From Ulva prolifera (Eukaryota > Chlorophyta > Ulvophyceae > Ulvales > Ulvaceae): a stretch of DNA of 64,000 nt. Location: NCBI GenBank assembly GCA_023078555.1, contig CM041203.1:3143981-3207980 (forward strand), in the 5' to 3' direction. Each line of letters opens with the position of its first letter. The first letter of the stretch is position 1. Both the position numbers and the translations under genes were made by a program. The notes under the pieces were generated by a model. That model was not told the DNA's origin. It worked only from the letters and a program-made list of their open reading frames with translations, and ran no database searches. Of the stretch, positions 36,092 through 46,735 are shown one piece after another.

Positions 36092-36385
36092 TGATCACGA
36101 CACCGCAAAGCGACCGGTGGGATCAACAGCATATTCAAGCCGTAGTTGATGTGGCATGTGGATGCCGCGCTGTGACAAAAGCGCGGGGAAGAGGCTGAGA
36201 TTGCATGTGGCAACTGCAGTGTGCACGACATGCTGGCAACTGGGAACTCGCCCAGCGGAGCGGGTGGGTGCCGGCGGCGCGGCCTTCCCACATCAAATCC
36301 GACTCCTGCGGCCAATGAAATAATGCTCTAAGTGCTATCACCGTGTTCAGACGTCTCCTAGCACGACAATGGCTGAGCGGTACTG

Positions 36386-39300
36386 TCACCAGTACTCCCC
36401 ACAAGAGCTGCACAATCTGCACACAGCAGAGGCAGCTTTGTGCACAGGGGGGGCGGCTTTGCGCAGCCTAGCTGACTCGCGACGCGTCTTGGTGGTCAAC
36501 CTGGGTGGCACCGACATCTGGTGCTGCCCCCTAGGCTGGCGTGAGGTGGACTGGCGTGCACGCTGCAAGAGATGTGTCAACTGCACACGCGCCTCACGCG
36601 GGAACTGATCAATGATGACTTCACGTTGCTGTGCTGTGGAGTTCTGAAACAGATATGCTGCCACCTTATCAAGGCAATTGACAAGCTCAGCAGGTGGAAG
36701 CCACAGGTCGTGGTGACTGGAGTATCCCTTCCACCGGACAAGGAAGTGGGGACTCCTAGACGGGCATGCGGACGGCGCCTCCGACTGAGGGTGATGCGTG
36801 CGCCTACAGTCCAGAACTGTCTCGACCTCAAACACTTCGTCTGAATCAGAACTAGGCTGAGGCTGTGGGTCTGTAGTGCATTCGTGATAATGTGCCTCGA
36901 TATATGGTTTCAGACAGGAGAAATGAAATACATCATGCATGTTCAATGCTGAGAGCGTGGTCGGCAGCTGAATTCTGGCAGCCCGTGAACCCACCAGCTC
37001 CAGAATCCGGCATGGTCCAACCCAACGCGCCGTGAATTTCCGACGCAGTGAGGGGTGATGCAAGGCGACTTTGGACAATGAAAGGAGCACCGGTTTGCCC
37101 ACTGCAAATTGACTGGAAGCAAGAGGCTGGGAAGATTTGGACCACATACTTTGCTTTGCCGCGGACAAGGCCTGTTTGGCCAAATGATAGTACATACGGT
37201 GCAGCAAGGACGTGTGCAGGCGACGGCCTTCAGGGATGTTAAAGGCCAGGGCTGTAGGTGATAGCGGTGGCGTGATTCTGTTCAACTGAAAAGGAGTGCA
37301 GCCAGTGCTCTCGTTTCTAGCATTATTGATGCTGAACTCGACGTGGGGCAGAAAGGTGTCCCAGTCGTCATGTGCCGGACTCACAAAATGGCGCAGAGCT
37401 TCCTCAATCACGCGGTTGAGACGCTCCACCTGCCCATTTGCTCGTGGGTGATACGAATACGTGAGACGCAGGTGTATGCCCATGTGATCACAGATGTGCC
37501 TGAAGAACTGATTGTTCCATTGGACACCACGATCGCTACAGATACCCAACGGGAGGCCATAGTGCGGGTAGATGTGCATGAAAAACAGCTTGGCAAAACC
37601 TGGGCCATTCAATGTGCTGACTGTGGGTATGAGCCTAACCATTTTAGAAAATTGGTCCACGAACACTACAATGCAGTCAAACCCATCTGATGTGCGAGGC
37701 AGTTGTGTAATCATGTCCAAGCTGATCACCCTCCAACATGCTGTGGGTACGGGAAGTGGCGAGAGGGTGCTGTCGGAGCAGCCCGGGGATTTCATGATCT
37801 GGCAAGAGTGACATTGTGACACAAATGATTTGATATCAGCAGATATGCGCGGCCAATGGAACGATTCCGTGATCAAGGCAGCTGTGCGCTGGACGCCCAA
37901 GTGTGCATGCCAAGGATGCACGTGATGCCAGAGCAAGATTTGCTTGCGGAGCTGGTCATGATCAGGCACCACCAGCTTGTGGCCTAAAAAGTATGCCTGC
38001 AAGTTCTTGTCGAACCTGTACTCCTCGTTCGGAGACTGGAACGCAGGGTCATGCGGATATCCGATGCGCACACGCTCCCAAAAATCGTCCAGAACAACAT
38101 CTAGTGACAGGTGTGTGTTGTGCTGATCTTGCAGGTTCGCACCCATTTCCTCGTAGACGGTCTGGTCAAGGACAATGTCCTCAGGGGGCTGGTCTGTCGC
38201 TGGCGAGGGTTGCTGCGAAATCCCGGCGCCGCTGATCAGCTGTTGCTGTGGGAGCGGCGGAGGCGGCGGCAACCCTGGCGGCGCCAGGGGGGCGGACAGC
38301 ATATCCTGGTCCCTGGTGGACACCAATGCGAACCGCCGGGGAGGCGGCGGAGGGAGCGCCGGCGGTGACGGCGGAGGGCTGCCCGGAAGACGTGGCTGGG
38401 GCCTGATTGTGTCCCGGAAGAACGAAGGCAGCAGATTGTGCTGGGCTGACGGGGCCGGCTGAAGGCAGTGGCTGCTCTGATGTCCGCTGCTGCTTGCGGG
38501 CATGGCGTGCTGACTTGCCGTTGGCCGGAGCTGAACAGAGTGGGCCTCCGAACGTGTAGATTGGATTCCTGGTGGTGCGATCAACCTGGATCCCTGTGGG
38601 GAAGTCCCCGGGGACATCGGGTGAGGTCCATGAGATGACAGCGATGAAGTGCGTAGCGGAGGGAACTCCTCCTGAGTCAGTGCTCTGCAAGCTAGAACGC
38701 TGGTGAGGGCCAATGGTTGATATGGCGCATGCGGCAGCTCTGCCGATAACGTGTCGCCGTCATGCAGTATGACGTCGGTGTGGGGCAAGTGTGTAGCTCT
38801 GCTGAGTGCGTCAGCCACATAGTTCTTGTCACCTGGAATGTATGTGATCTTCCAGTTGATACGTGACAAGGACTCAAGCCATCGGGCATGTTTGCCAGAA
38901 AGCTTTTTCTGAGTCTGTAGGAATCTGAGCGGGTTATGATCTGAATGGATAAAAACTGTCTGGTTGTTCTCCAAATAACAACGCCATTGTCTATATGCAA
39001 AGACAATCGCGCCCAGCTCTTTTTCAAGAGTGTAATAATTCTCCTCGGCTCGATTGAGCTTCCGCCCAATCCAGGCCACAGGAGCGAGGCTGCCCTCGTG
39101 TTCCTGAGTGAGGACTGCTCCATATGCATAATCCGATGCATCGGTGTAAATATGGTATGGTTGAGATGAATCTGGGTGCCTAAGAACTGTGGCATTGACC
39201 AAAGCTGCCTTGATATTATTAAATGATTCTGTGCATTGGGCAGTCCAAGGCTGATGGTCTTTGGTGCTGATTCGATGCAGTAGCGGGCCCGCCAATGTGG

Positions 39301-40400
39301 GGAATTTCGGCACGAATCTCCTGAAATACCCAGCGAGGCCCAGAAATGAGCGGATGTTGTTGGGTGATGACACCAGGTCTGCCATGGGCCACTGTTGCAG
39401 CACCTCGACCTTGTATGGGTCTGGTTTCACTGTATGTGCCGTGACAATATGACCCAAGTACTTTATTTCTTGTAGCGCGAATTGGCATTTGTCTGTGTTG
39501 CAGAAGAAATTGTGCTCGGCTAAACGCGTGAGGACCGTGTCCAGATTCACGGCATGCTGCTCTTCAGATTCTGCTAACACAATGATATCGTCCAAATATG
39601 CAAGACATATTTTGCCTATGAGTCCTTTCAGTACCACATGCACTGCTTGCTGGAATACAGATGGTGCATTTGACAGGCCAAATGGCATGACTGTCCACTG
39701 GTATAAGCCGTCGGGGGTTCTGAAAGCTGTTTTGGGTCCCGCTGAATCCGAAAGTTTGATTTGATGATATCCCGACTGCAGATCTAGTGCACTGAAGTAT
39801 TTGTGGCCCTTGAGTTGATCCAGAAGTGTGTCTATTCGCGGCAGCGGGTACGTGTTTTTGATGGTGTTCTCATTCAAATAACGATAGTCAATGCACAGCC
39901 TCAGTTTTCCGCCTGGTTTGGGAGCAAACAAGACACACGATGCCCATGGCGAGATGGATGGTTTGACCCATCCCATGTCAATGAGGTGCTGGAGCTGCTT
40001 CTCCAGCTCCAGCTGCTCCAGAGGTGTCAACCGATACTGCCTGGCCGCCTTGGGGCGTGCACCAGGAAGCAGATCGATGTCCATCTCAAAACCAGATGCT
40101 GATGTGTTGGGAGGGGCTGGGCCCAAGGGGCCGCCGTCTCCTGTGTGCTTATCAATGACTAGTCGGATTGCAGGTGGTATTGTATCAGCGGCCTGCGGCT
40201 GATGTGCAGGGGCCACCTGCTCCGACAAATATCCTTTCTTTCGTGTGTTTGCACAGCTGACATTCAATGATGCTGCGGTGGGTTTCACGTGTGCTATAAA
40301 CAGAGGGTGCTTGCCCATGCGAGCCTTCGCAGTCAAGTTCTTGAGTTCGCGCTGTGAGATAACAAAGTCATCCAGATCACTTGATTCTGTGGTGTGTTTG
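36386..40400 (-). CDS. pol: Ty3/gypsy chromovirus pol: RT, RNase H, integrase, chromodomain
   Basis: This is a 1,316-codon or longer intact frame. In order: reverse transcriptase (about residues 60-290: GWVKPSISPWASCVLFAPK, LDLQSGYHQIKL, VMPFGLSNAP, catalytic YLDD); RNase H (about 390-510: YTDASDYAYGAVL, HSDHNPLRFL, KNYVADALSR); a Pro-rich linker; integrase zinc domain (HVHPWHAHLG, CHSCQIMK); catalytic core (SLDMITQLP, GICSDRGVQWNN, YHPRANGQVERLNR), so the D,D,E residues are present; and a C-terminal chromodomain (FLVRWKGYSSHHDLWLPP). The chromodomain has Leu where the usual WEP Glu sits and a longer first loop. The frame opens upstream of 40336 as far as about 40480, where the protease frame ends in a different phase. 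No stop occurs inside. Confidence 0.93.
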
Positions 40401-40492
40401 TTGTGGTGAAGATGAATTGCAGCAAACCAAGGCGTGCCCTTTCTCCGCTTTTTGGAGTGGGCAGCGGGAGCAGGAATTGTGATCAGGATGTG

Positions 40493-41242
40493 TTACTTGT
40501 GGAAAGACAACTGCATGCCTACTGCAGAGATAACGTCAAGAGCAAAGAGTACCTCATTGGGCTCCAGCTCTGTGGCTGCGGTGGGCAAGGACTCAACCAC
40601 AGTGTATTTCACATTGATGATGTGTCTGCCCACGCGGCTCTCTAGGTGCACGGAGCCCAAACAAGCAGCCTCTGAGGCCGAAATTCCCAGAGTGACAGTG
40701 TGTTTGTGTGACCAGCTAATGTCATGTCGTGTCAGGAAAGAGCGTGTGATCATGCTGTGGTTGGATGCCGTGTCAATTAACGCCTTTGTGTAGTGGCCTT
40801 GGATTTTGGTTTTCATTGTGCAAACTAAATCCACAAATGCTGCTGGTTGAGTTGATACCGCAGATTTTAGCGCCGGCAAGACAGACGCGCGTTGATTCGT
40901 GACAAGTGTGCAAATATGATGTTTTTGTTTTCCTGGAACAGATGCACCCGATGTGTACTGCAAGATGTTACAGGCCTCATCAACTGTGGATTGTGTGTGC
41001 CGTCGCAGGAAAGGTGTGACAGCTGCTGAGTCAAAGATACGAGAGGGGATGACAAGAGTGACTTTATGCTGATTCATATCCAGTGTGTGAATGTGTCTCA
41101 TTGCAACATGTGCTTGGTCTGAGCAAGGCAGTGTGACGGAGATGTTGGTAGTGAGAATGTGCAGATCAAACAACAAGTCACGTCCAGACATCAAATCTGA
41201 ATCATAGTTAGTTGCTGACTGTGGACAAAGTGCCGGAATCAA
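40493..41242 (-). CDS. Gypsy aspartic protease-like segment
   Basis: A 249-codon frame lies directly upstream of the RT frame on the minus strand. It contains KALIDTASNHSMITRSFLTR in the position of a retroviral-type protease; the core is DTAS rather than the usual D-[ST]-G, so activity is doubtful. An N-terminal stretch (LPALKSAVSTQPAAFVDLVC) resembles the beta-strand entry of such proteases. It ends at 40493 (MQLSFHK-stop), and the RT frame starts in another phase. This means either programmed frameshifting or one inactivating indel. Confidence 0.7.
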   Translation of the reverse strand: MIPALCPQSATNYDSDLMSGRDLLFDLHILTTNISVTLPCSDQAHVAMRHIHTLDMNQHKVTLVIPSRIFDSAAVTPFLRRHTQSTVDEACNILQYTSGASVPGKQKHHICTLVTNQRASVLPALKSAVSTQPAAFVDLVCTMKTKIQGHYTKALIDTASNHSMITRSFLTRHDISWSHKHTVTLGISASEAACLGSVHLESRVGRHIINVKYTVVESLPTAATELEPNEVLFALDVISAVGMQLSFHK

Positions 41243-41900
41243 GATGTGTGGCTCTGCCGCCCACGAAGGGCACGTGATAGGCGGCTTGCCCGCATCTCAG
41301 CGGATATGTGCAGCGGCGTCTGTGGATGGCCGTGTCCGCTTTGGCTTGTTGAGGCCTTTGCGGATGGGGTCGTACCGATCGCGCTTGCCCTTGTCCGTCC
41401 TCTCGGCTGGGACTGCTGAGTCATAACCAGCCGGCATGGGGCTAAACTTGCGGCGGCGGTTGAACTCATTGGAGAAGAACTTCTTAGCGGCGGCAGGTGG
41501 CACGACGCGGCTGAATGTCGGGCACTGGTCGAGCGCATGCATGCCCGACGCTGGGTCTGCGCGGCAGGGTGGGCACAGCCCGCACTGCTTGTAACGGTAC
41601 AGAAAATACACTTTCAAGAGCAGTTGCATGCAGCTGATGAACGTGGTTTGACAGCAGTGAGTGGTTCACTGGCGTGCGCCAGCGCGCCGTGGAGAGACGT
41701 GTCGCCGCCTTTAAGCTCAAGGTCCAATGCGGTGTCGAATTCCGCTGTGAGGTTGGCGTCAGGGTTCGCACGGAGCGTGGTGACGAATGACCGCAGGGTT
41801 TGTGGGCTGTCGGTGTTGCATGCTTCCTTGAGATTAGGAATATGAGCAGGACGGGGACCCCCCTTTTGAGGCTGACGCTGCTGCACACGCAAATTTGGAT
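41239..41900 (-). pseudogene. gag: Gypsy gag remnant, truncated at its 5' end
   Basis: Three overlapping minus-strand frames hold gag pieces: NLKEACNTDSPQTLRSFVTT (about 41860-41640), then CGLCPPCRADPASGMHALDQC, a Cys/His cluster that may be a nucleocapsid-type zinc site (about 41590-41520), and a basic stretch (ERTDKGKRDRYDPIRKGLNK). The frames are shifted relative to each other. At about 41900 the gypsy sequence stops and copia pol sequence on the opposite strand begins, so the gypsy 5' LTR, leader and gag start are missing. Confidence 0.65.
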
Positions 41901-41902
41901 AT

Positions 41903-43449
41903 CTGGCGCGGGGGCAGTTGCTCAGCCCTTGCGAGGAGCTGAGGCGCCGAGGCCCTTCTGGGAGGATGAGCCAGATGAGGTGGAGACCGGGTCCGAATTA
42001 GGGGGAGAGGATCCGGACCCCTCAGCCGCAGGTGGGGTTGATTTGCCTGACGAGGTGAGGGCCATTCCAGCCGCCTTGCCTCGCATAAAAATCAATCCTC
42101 TTGTACGCAGACGCCTTGTTCCATTGGCTGCGGATGTAGCAGCTGTGCATATGCATGAGCCTGCGGGCTCTGACATTGCTAGTAGTGAGACAGTTGTAGC
42201 TGCTATTGATGTTTCAGCCTGCGACCAGGACACATCAGCCGCGGCTGACTGTGGAGTGTCCTGTGCAGGCCTGAAGCCTCAGCATGTGGAGTCTGGCGAG
42301 CAGCAGAATGCTCAGCGTCGTGGGTCGCGCAGAGCAGCTGCCGCCAGGAAGCAGAAGGCCTCCGACCCTGATATGCCTTCTTTGAAGGAAGCGCTCGCGA
42401 GTGCTGACAGGGATGCATGGTTGCGTGCCATGCAGGAGGAGGTGGATGCACTGGGTGAGCACGGAACCTTCGGGTTGTGCTATCTGCCTGCGGGCAAACG
42501 GGCTATCTCGGGCAAATGGGTGCTCAAGATTAAGCGTGGGCCTGCGGGGGAGATTCAGCGCTATAAGGCACGTTATGTAGCGCGTGGTTTTTCCCAAATA
42601 GAAGGGATTGACTTTTTTGAGACTTGGTCTCCTGTGGGTAGTTATGCGACACTGCGTGTGTTGCTGTCAGTTGCTGCTCAGGAAGATTTAGAGATTAGGC
42701 ATATAGACATTCAGTGCGCCTTTCTGAATGGTGAGTTAGAAGAAGAAGTGTTCGTTGAACAGCCCCCGTTCTTCACTGACGGGACAGCACATGTATGGCG
42801 ATTGCATAAAACCTTGTATGGCCTGAAGCAAGCCGCTCGCGAGTGGCATAAAGCTTTAATCAAGGTCTTAGCTGAGATGGGATTTGTGTGCGCACAAAGT
42901 GATCCCGGACTGTATGTTAGAACATCTGGTCGCTGCTTTATTTTCTTATGGGTCGATGACTTGTTCATATTCAGTAGCTCTGCGGGGTTACAAGAACTTG
43001 TCGACATCATTCTCACGAAATTCGAAGGCAGAGACTTAGGTGAACTTGCATGGGCACTTGGCACAGAGATCATGCGTGATCGCAAGGCCAAAACAATCAT
43101 CATGACACAACGAAACAAAATTCACAACTTGCTTGAAAAGTACAGTATGTCTGACTGTCGCAAGTCTCCCACTCCCTTAGTGCCGCGGCAACAACTAAGG
43201 AGTGCGAAAGAGCATCCTGACCTGGAAAAAGCCAGTGCTGCTGAGCATTCCAGGTTCATGAGTGCTGTAGGAAGTATCCAGTATATTGCAGGAGTGACAC
43301 GACCTGACCTGAGCTATGTGGCACATGCCCTGGCCCGGCACATGTCTAGTAGTCTGAAGGAACATTGGTCTGCCGTGCAACATGTTCTGAGATACCTGCA
43401 GTCCACGAAGAATTTAGGAATAAAATTTATAGGCTCTGAGGGACACGGG
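41903..43449 (+). pseudogene. pol: Copia copy 1 pol: reverse transcriptase part, 5'-truncated
   Basis: The frame begins mid-polyprotein in the acidic linker (PLRGAEAPRPFWEDEPDEVE) and runs through a full copia RT: KWVLKIKRGPAGEIQRYKAR, FFETWSPVG, HIDIQCAFLNGELEEEVFVE, LHKTLYGLKQAAREWHKAL, catalytic FLWVDDLFIF, and GVTRPDLSYVAHALARHMSS. Protease and integrase are absent, cut away where gypsy sequence abuts. At 43449 a MITE interrupts the RNase H. Otherwise the frame has no internal stop. It is closely related to copy 2 at 47420-49449. Confidence 0.88.
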
Positions 43450-43987
43450 CAGTGTTCGAATTTTGGGGAAAGTGTCGTTTAAAGGCCGCTCAAAAATAAG
43501 TTGTCCAAAATTTGGTCGGCTAATTGGTCCGATTTTGACTTGCCAGAGCGGCTAGCCACCGCCACATAATTCAGTGAAGTCGAGGCTCTGAGCGGCTAGG
43601 AAGCGCCACAAAAGTAATAATTTGCACACGACTGGCGCCTAATGGTCGTAATCTTAGTAAGGCTGCGTTTGCGTGTGTGTGCGTCAGCATGGATCCCGTC
43701 GTCTTCAGCCTGTCGAGCTCGCTACAAGCTGGACCGTCTTCGCGATCGGGGCACGACCAACGTACGAAACGGCCTCATTGCAATTTACTTTCAATTTTCT
43801 TTGGTAGCGCAGGAAAGGTGCTCACTTGGAGAACCGCCGAAAGCTAAAAATCCGTGAACACCGACGACACACAAACAGGAATTAGGTTTCGTCGGCTACG
43901 TCCGACACATAAATAAGTTTTTGTCAACATCTGTCGGCTAGCCCTCCGACAATTCATTATGCCGGGCAGATGAACTTTCGATCACTG
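43450..43987. mobile_element. 538-bp hAT-type MITE inside copia RNase H, 8-bp TSD
   Basis: Copia copy 2 (48978 onwards) lacks this block, which defines its edges exactly. It begins CAGTGTTCGAA and ends TTTCGATCACTG, short imperfect inverted termini of hAT type. It is flanked by 8-bp direct repeats GACACGGG (43442-43449 and 43988-43995). No transposase frame is present, so it is non-autonomous. It was inserted after copy 1 had integrated. Confidence 0.92.
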
Positions 43988-44463
43988 GACACGGGTGTTT
44001 ATTGGAGGCTTATTCAGATGCAGATTTTGCGAACTCTGCTGATCTGAAAAGCGTGTCCGGTATGGTTATTCGGGTGCATGGGAACTGTGTTCTCTGGCGT
44101 TCGAAGAAGCAGAGTATAGTGGCTGGGGATACAACAGAGGCTGAACTCATTGCGATGAGTGCAACAGCCAACGAGTTAATGTGGGTGAAGCAGTTGCTTC
44201 TCGAATTGAAACTCGTCCCACATAAGCCGACTCTGTGGGGTGACAATAAGAGTGCCAACATCTTGGCTGTGAATGCTGTGTCCACTGACAGATCCAAGCA
44301 CATTCGTGTGCGGCACTTGCGGGTGCGGGAATATGTCCAGATGGATGAACTGAAGGTAGCATGGGTAGGCACTGTTGATCAGTTAGCGGATGTGTTTACT
44401 AAAGTGCTGCCCGGACCTGCTTTGTTAGAAGTTCGTAATAAACTCCAGCTAGTGGAGACGTAG
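43988..44463 (+). pseudogene. pol: Copia copy 1 pol: C-terminal RNase H part
   Basis: The copia frame resumes after the MITE: LEAYSDADFANSADLKSVSG, VLWRSKKQSIVAGDTTEAEL, LWGDNKSANILAVNAVSTDR, then QLADVFTKVLPGPALLEVRN and stop at 44461-44463. Catalytic Asp and Glu of RNase H are present. The MITE separates it from the RT. A polypurine tract (ttatgggggag) follows just before the LTR. Confidence 0.9.
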
Positions 44464-44480
44464 CAGGGTTTATGGGGGAG

Positions 44481-44826
44481 TGTCACAATGCATGAGCCTG
44501 CGGGCAGCAGCGTGGTGACAGGTGCACCCATGCACGGACGATCCGCGGATCCAGTGTAGGGGTAAGCCGCCAGCTAGGATTGTCTCGATGTAGTGAGAGA
44601 GATCGTGCGAGGGTTCCCGCCGTAACCTTGAGTGTTCAGTGTGCATATAAGCATGTGCACACTGAGATCTGTAACCATTCTCTTTACTGTTTCCCGGTAC
44701 TAGCATTCCTCTTCAGCATCTCTCGGTTCTACCTCTGTGCGCAGCAGGTATGAGATGCTGGCTGTCCTGACCTGACCTGAACAAGGACTGCGCGTCCTGA
44801 CCTGCACAAATGATAGCTTTCTGACA
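44481..44826 (+). mobile_element. Copia LTR between copy 1 RNase H and copy 2 nucleocapsid sequence
   Basis: The LTR is 346 bp, TGTCACAATGCATGAGCC to CTTTCTGACA, with a TATA-like catataag near 44643. On the left it has the proper PPT and RNase H of a 3' LTR. On the right it is followed directly, with no primer binding site, by a gag zinc-knuckle coding region. It therefore serves as 3' LTR of copy 1, and the 5' part of copy 2 has been deleted or the two were joined by recombination. Confidence 0.9.
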
Positions 44827-46705
44827 GCTGGCAAGGCTCCTCGCGAGGAGACCAGGACCTGCTTCTTTTGCAAGAAGAAGGGACACTTGCGTGCGAACTG
44901 CCCCCAGCGCAAACAGGCCGCGGCCAAAGATGTTTGTGCTGTAGAACTGCCTGAAGAATTCCCGGATCACGATGCGTTGGCAACGTGGAATTTCATCATA
45001 GATAGCGGTTCTGACATTCACATTGTAGGCAATCGCGACATGTTTACCGAGTATGGTCCGTGCCAGAGAACTGCCAATCCCGCCGGACCAGGCAAGATTC
45101 CCATTATGGGCAGGGGAACCATTCAGGTGAACCTGGGCACTTATGTGGATGAGCATGGAAATAAGCATCCTCTGGATGTGGAAATCCTGGGTGTGTACTA
45201 TGCCCCTGAGTGTCCATACAACATACTGAGTACTATGGGTCTTCGACATGAGCAGATGTACTTAGACACGCGGAGAAATGTGTTGTATGTCCCCGGTTTC
45301 GGAGATATGGCTACTGGTATTGAGGATGCGTCCAAGTACCAGGAGCTGGACGAGGATAAATGTCGTGTCTTTGCTTTCAAAATGAGTTCCATCAAGAAGC
45401 CTGTTCTTGAGGGTCATCCAGTCAACAGGGGAGTGGTCTGGTCTGACCAGAGCAGTCCGACCTCTGTTGTGGAGGATCAATAACAGTGGTGTCATGTGGC
45501 CGCTGCGGCGATTGACCTGAAGCGCCCCAATGCTGGAGGAGCTGAGGTCCCACATGATGCTTACTTGCTGGAACCTGCATTCCTAGCTCATTTGTCGTTC
45601 CATCAGTCGACGTGGGTCTTAAAGCGGATGCAGTCAAATAGTGAATTTTATGGTGACTTGAATTTGAAAGTTGACCCCGTGCCAATGGGGAATCGTTGCC
45701 ACGGCTGCAGAATTGGCAAAGTGCCTGCGGGCAGAATCTCAGCCAATAATCGTGAGGTCTTAGGCCAGGCGAAATACCCTGGCCAGCAATTGCATGCTGA
45801 TTTGGCTGGTCCCTCCAGTTGGGATCGGCGGTGTGAAATATGTTTTGTTTGTGATGTGCGCCTTCACCCGTTATACTTTCATTGTCGGTTTGCGTAAAAA
45901 GAGTGAGGCTGCGGCCATGATCTCTTACATCATTGAGCGCATTCGGGTGAATGTGGTGAAGCCACGTGAACCGGGTGTGCGCATCCTTCACACCGACAAA
46001 GGGGGAGAGTTCATGGTTGAGGCCTTAAAGCTCTACCTCCAGCGTCGTGGCATCACTCACCGCACCACCCCCACAGCTGATCATCGCTGTAATGGCATGA
46101 TCGAGCGGAGGATTGGTATTGCCTTTGAGGCAGTCCGAGCTGTACTGCTTGCGAGCGGTCTCCCTCTGTTCCTGTGGATTGAATGCCTTGCCAGTGTCAT
46201 CCATGGTCACAATCTCACGCCGTGCTCGGCGCTGTGCCATGACAAACTGGCAATAATGATGAAGGCCCAGAAAGCTCAGCGTGATGCCAATACAGCTGCG
46301 GATGTACAGCAGGCTGAGCGGGCTAATAAGCGCATGAAAAAGGCCGAACGTGACAAGTTGCGGGAGGAGGAGAAGCGCAAGTGGGAGTTGCTCACTATGG
46401 CAGAGCTGGATGAGTTTTTGACCAGGTCTTGTGACAGGGATATTATTCCTTACATGTCCTTTTTCAGAGATACCTCCATTGAGGTTTTCCATGATTTGGT
46501 GAAGCAGCAGCGTCCATGGGGGGTTGAGGTGTATGCGTACCCTAGGGATGATAAGCTGCGGAAGTTGTCCGCGCGGGGTATGGTCGCATACTGGGTTGGT
46601 GCTGGGCTGGGGCCCATCATGCAGCGTGTGTACGCCCAGGATGTTCCTGGGGGTAGGGTTGTGGTGGTGCGGCAGATCATGTGCACCACGGATCAGATGA
46701 TCTGA
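44827..46705 (+). pseudogene. pol: Copia copy 2 nucleocapsid, protease and integrase, broken frame
   Basis: The frame opens with a CCHC zinc knuckle (CFFCKKKGHLRANC), then an aspartic protease (FIIDSGSDIHIVGN), and stops at about 45481. Continuing across frame changes are the pre-integrase zinc region (CHGCRIGK), then, after a shift near 45800, the integrase core (LHADLAGP, ILHTDKGGEF, CNGMIERRIG: D, D and E present). A charged coiled-coil insertion follows (46250-46400: KAQRDANTAADVQQAERANK) before the usual core-end motif KLRKLSARGMVAYWVGAGLG. Stop at 46705. The frameshift and stops inactivate it. Confidence 0.85.
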
Positions 46706-46735
46706 CACGTACGTAAGTACGATGCGTCCGCTGTT

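Noticed and set aside
44010-44372. Minus-strand frames opposite copia RNase H (also 48845-49357)
   Set aside because: They mirror each other only because the two copia copies are similar; the plus-strand coding explains both.
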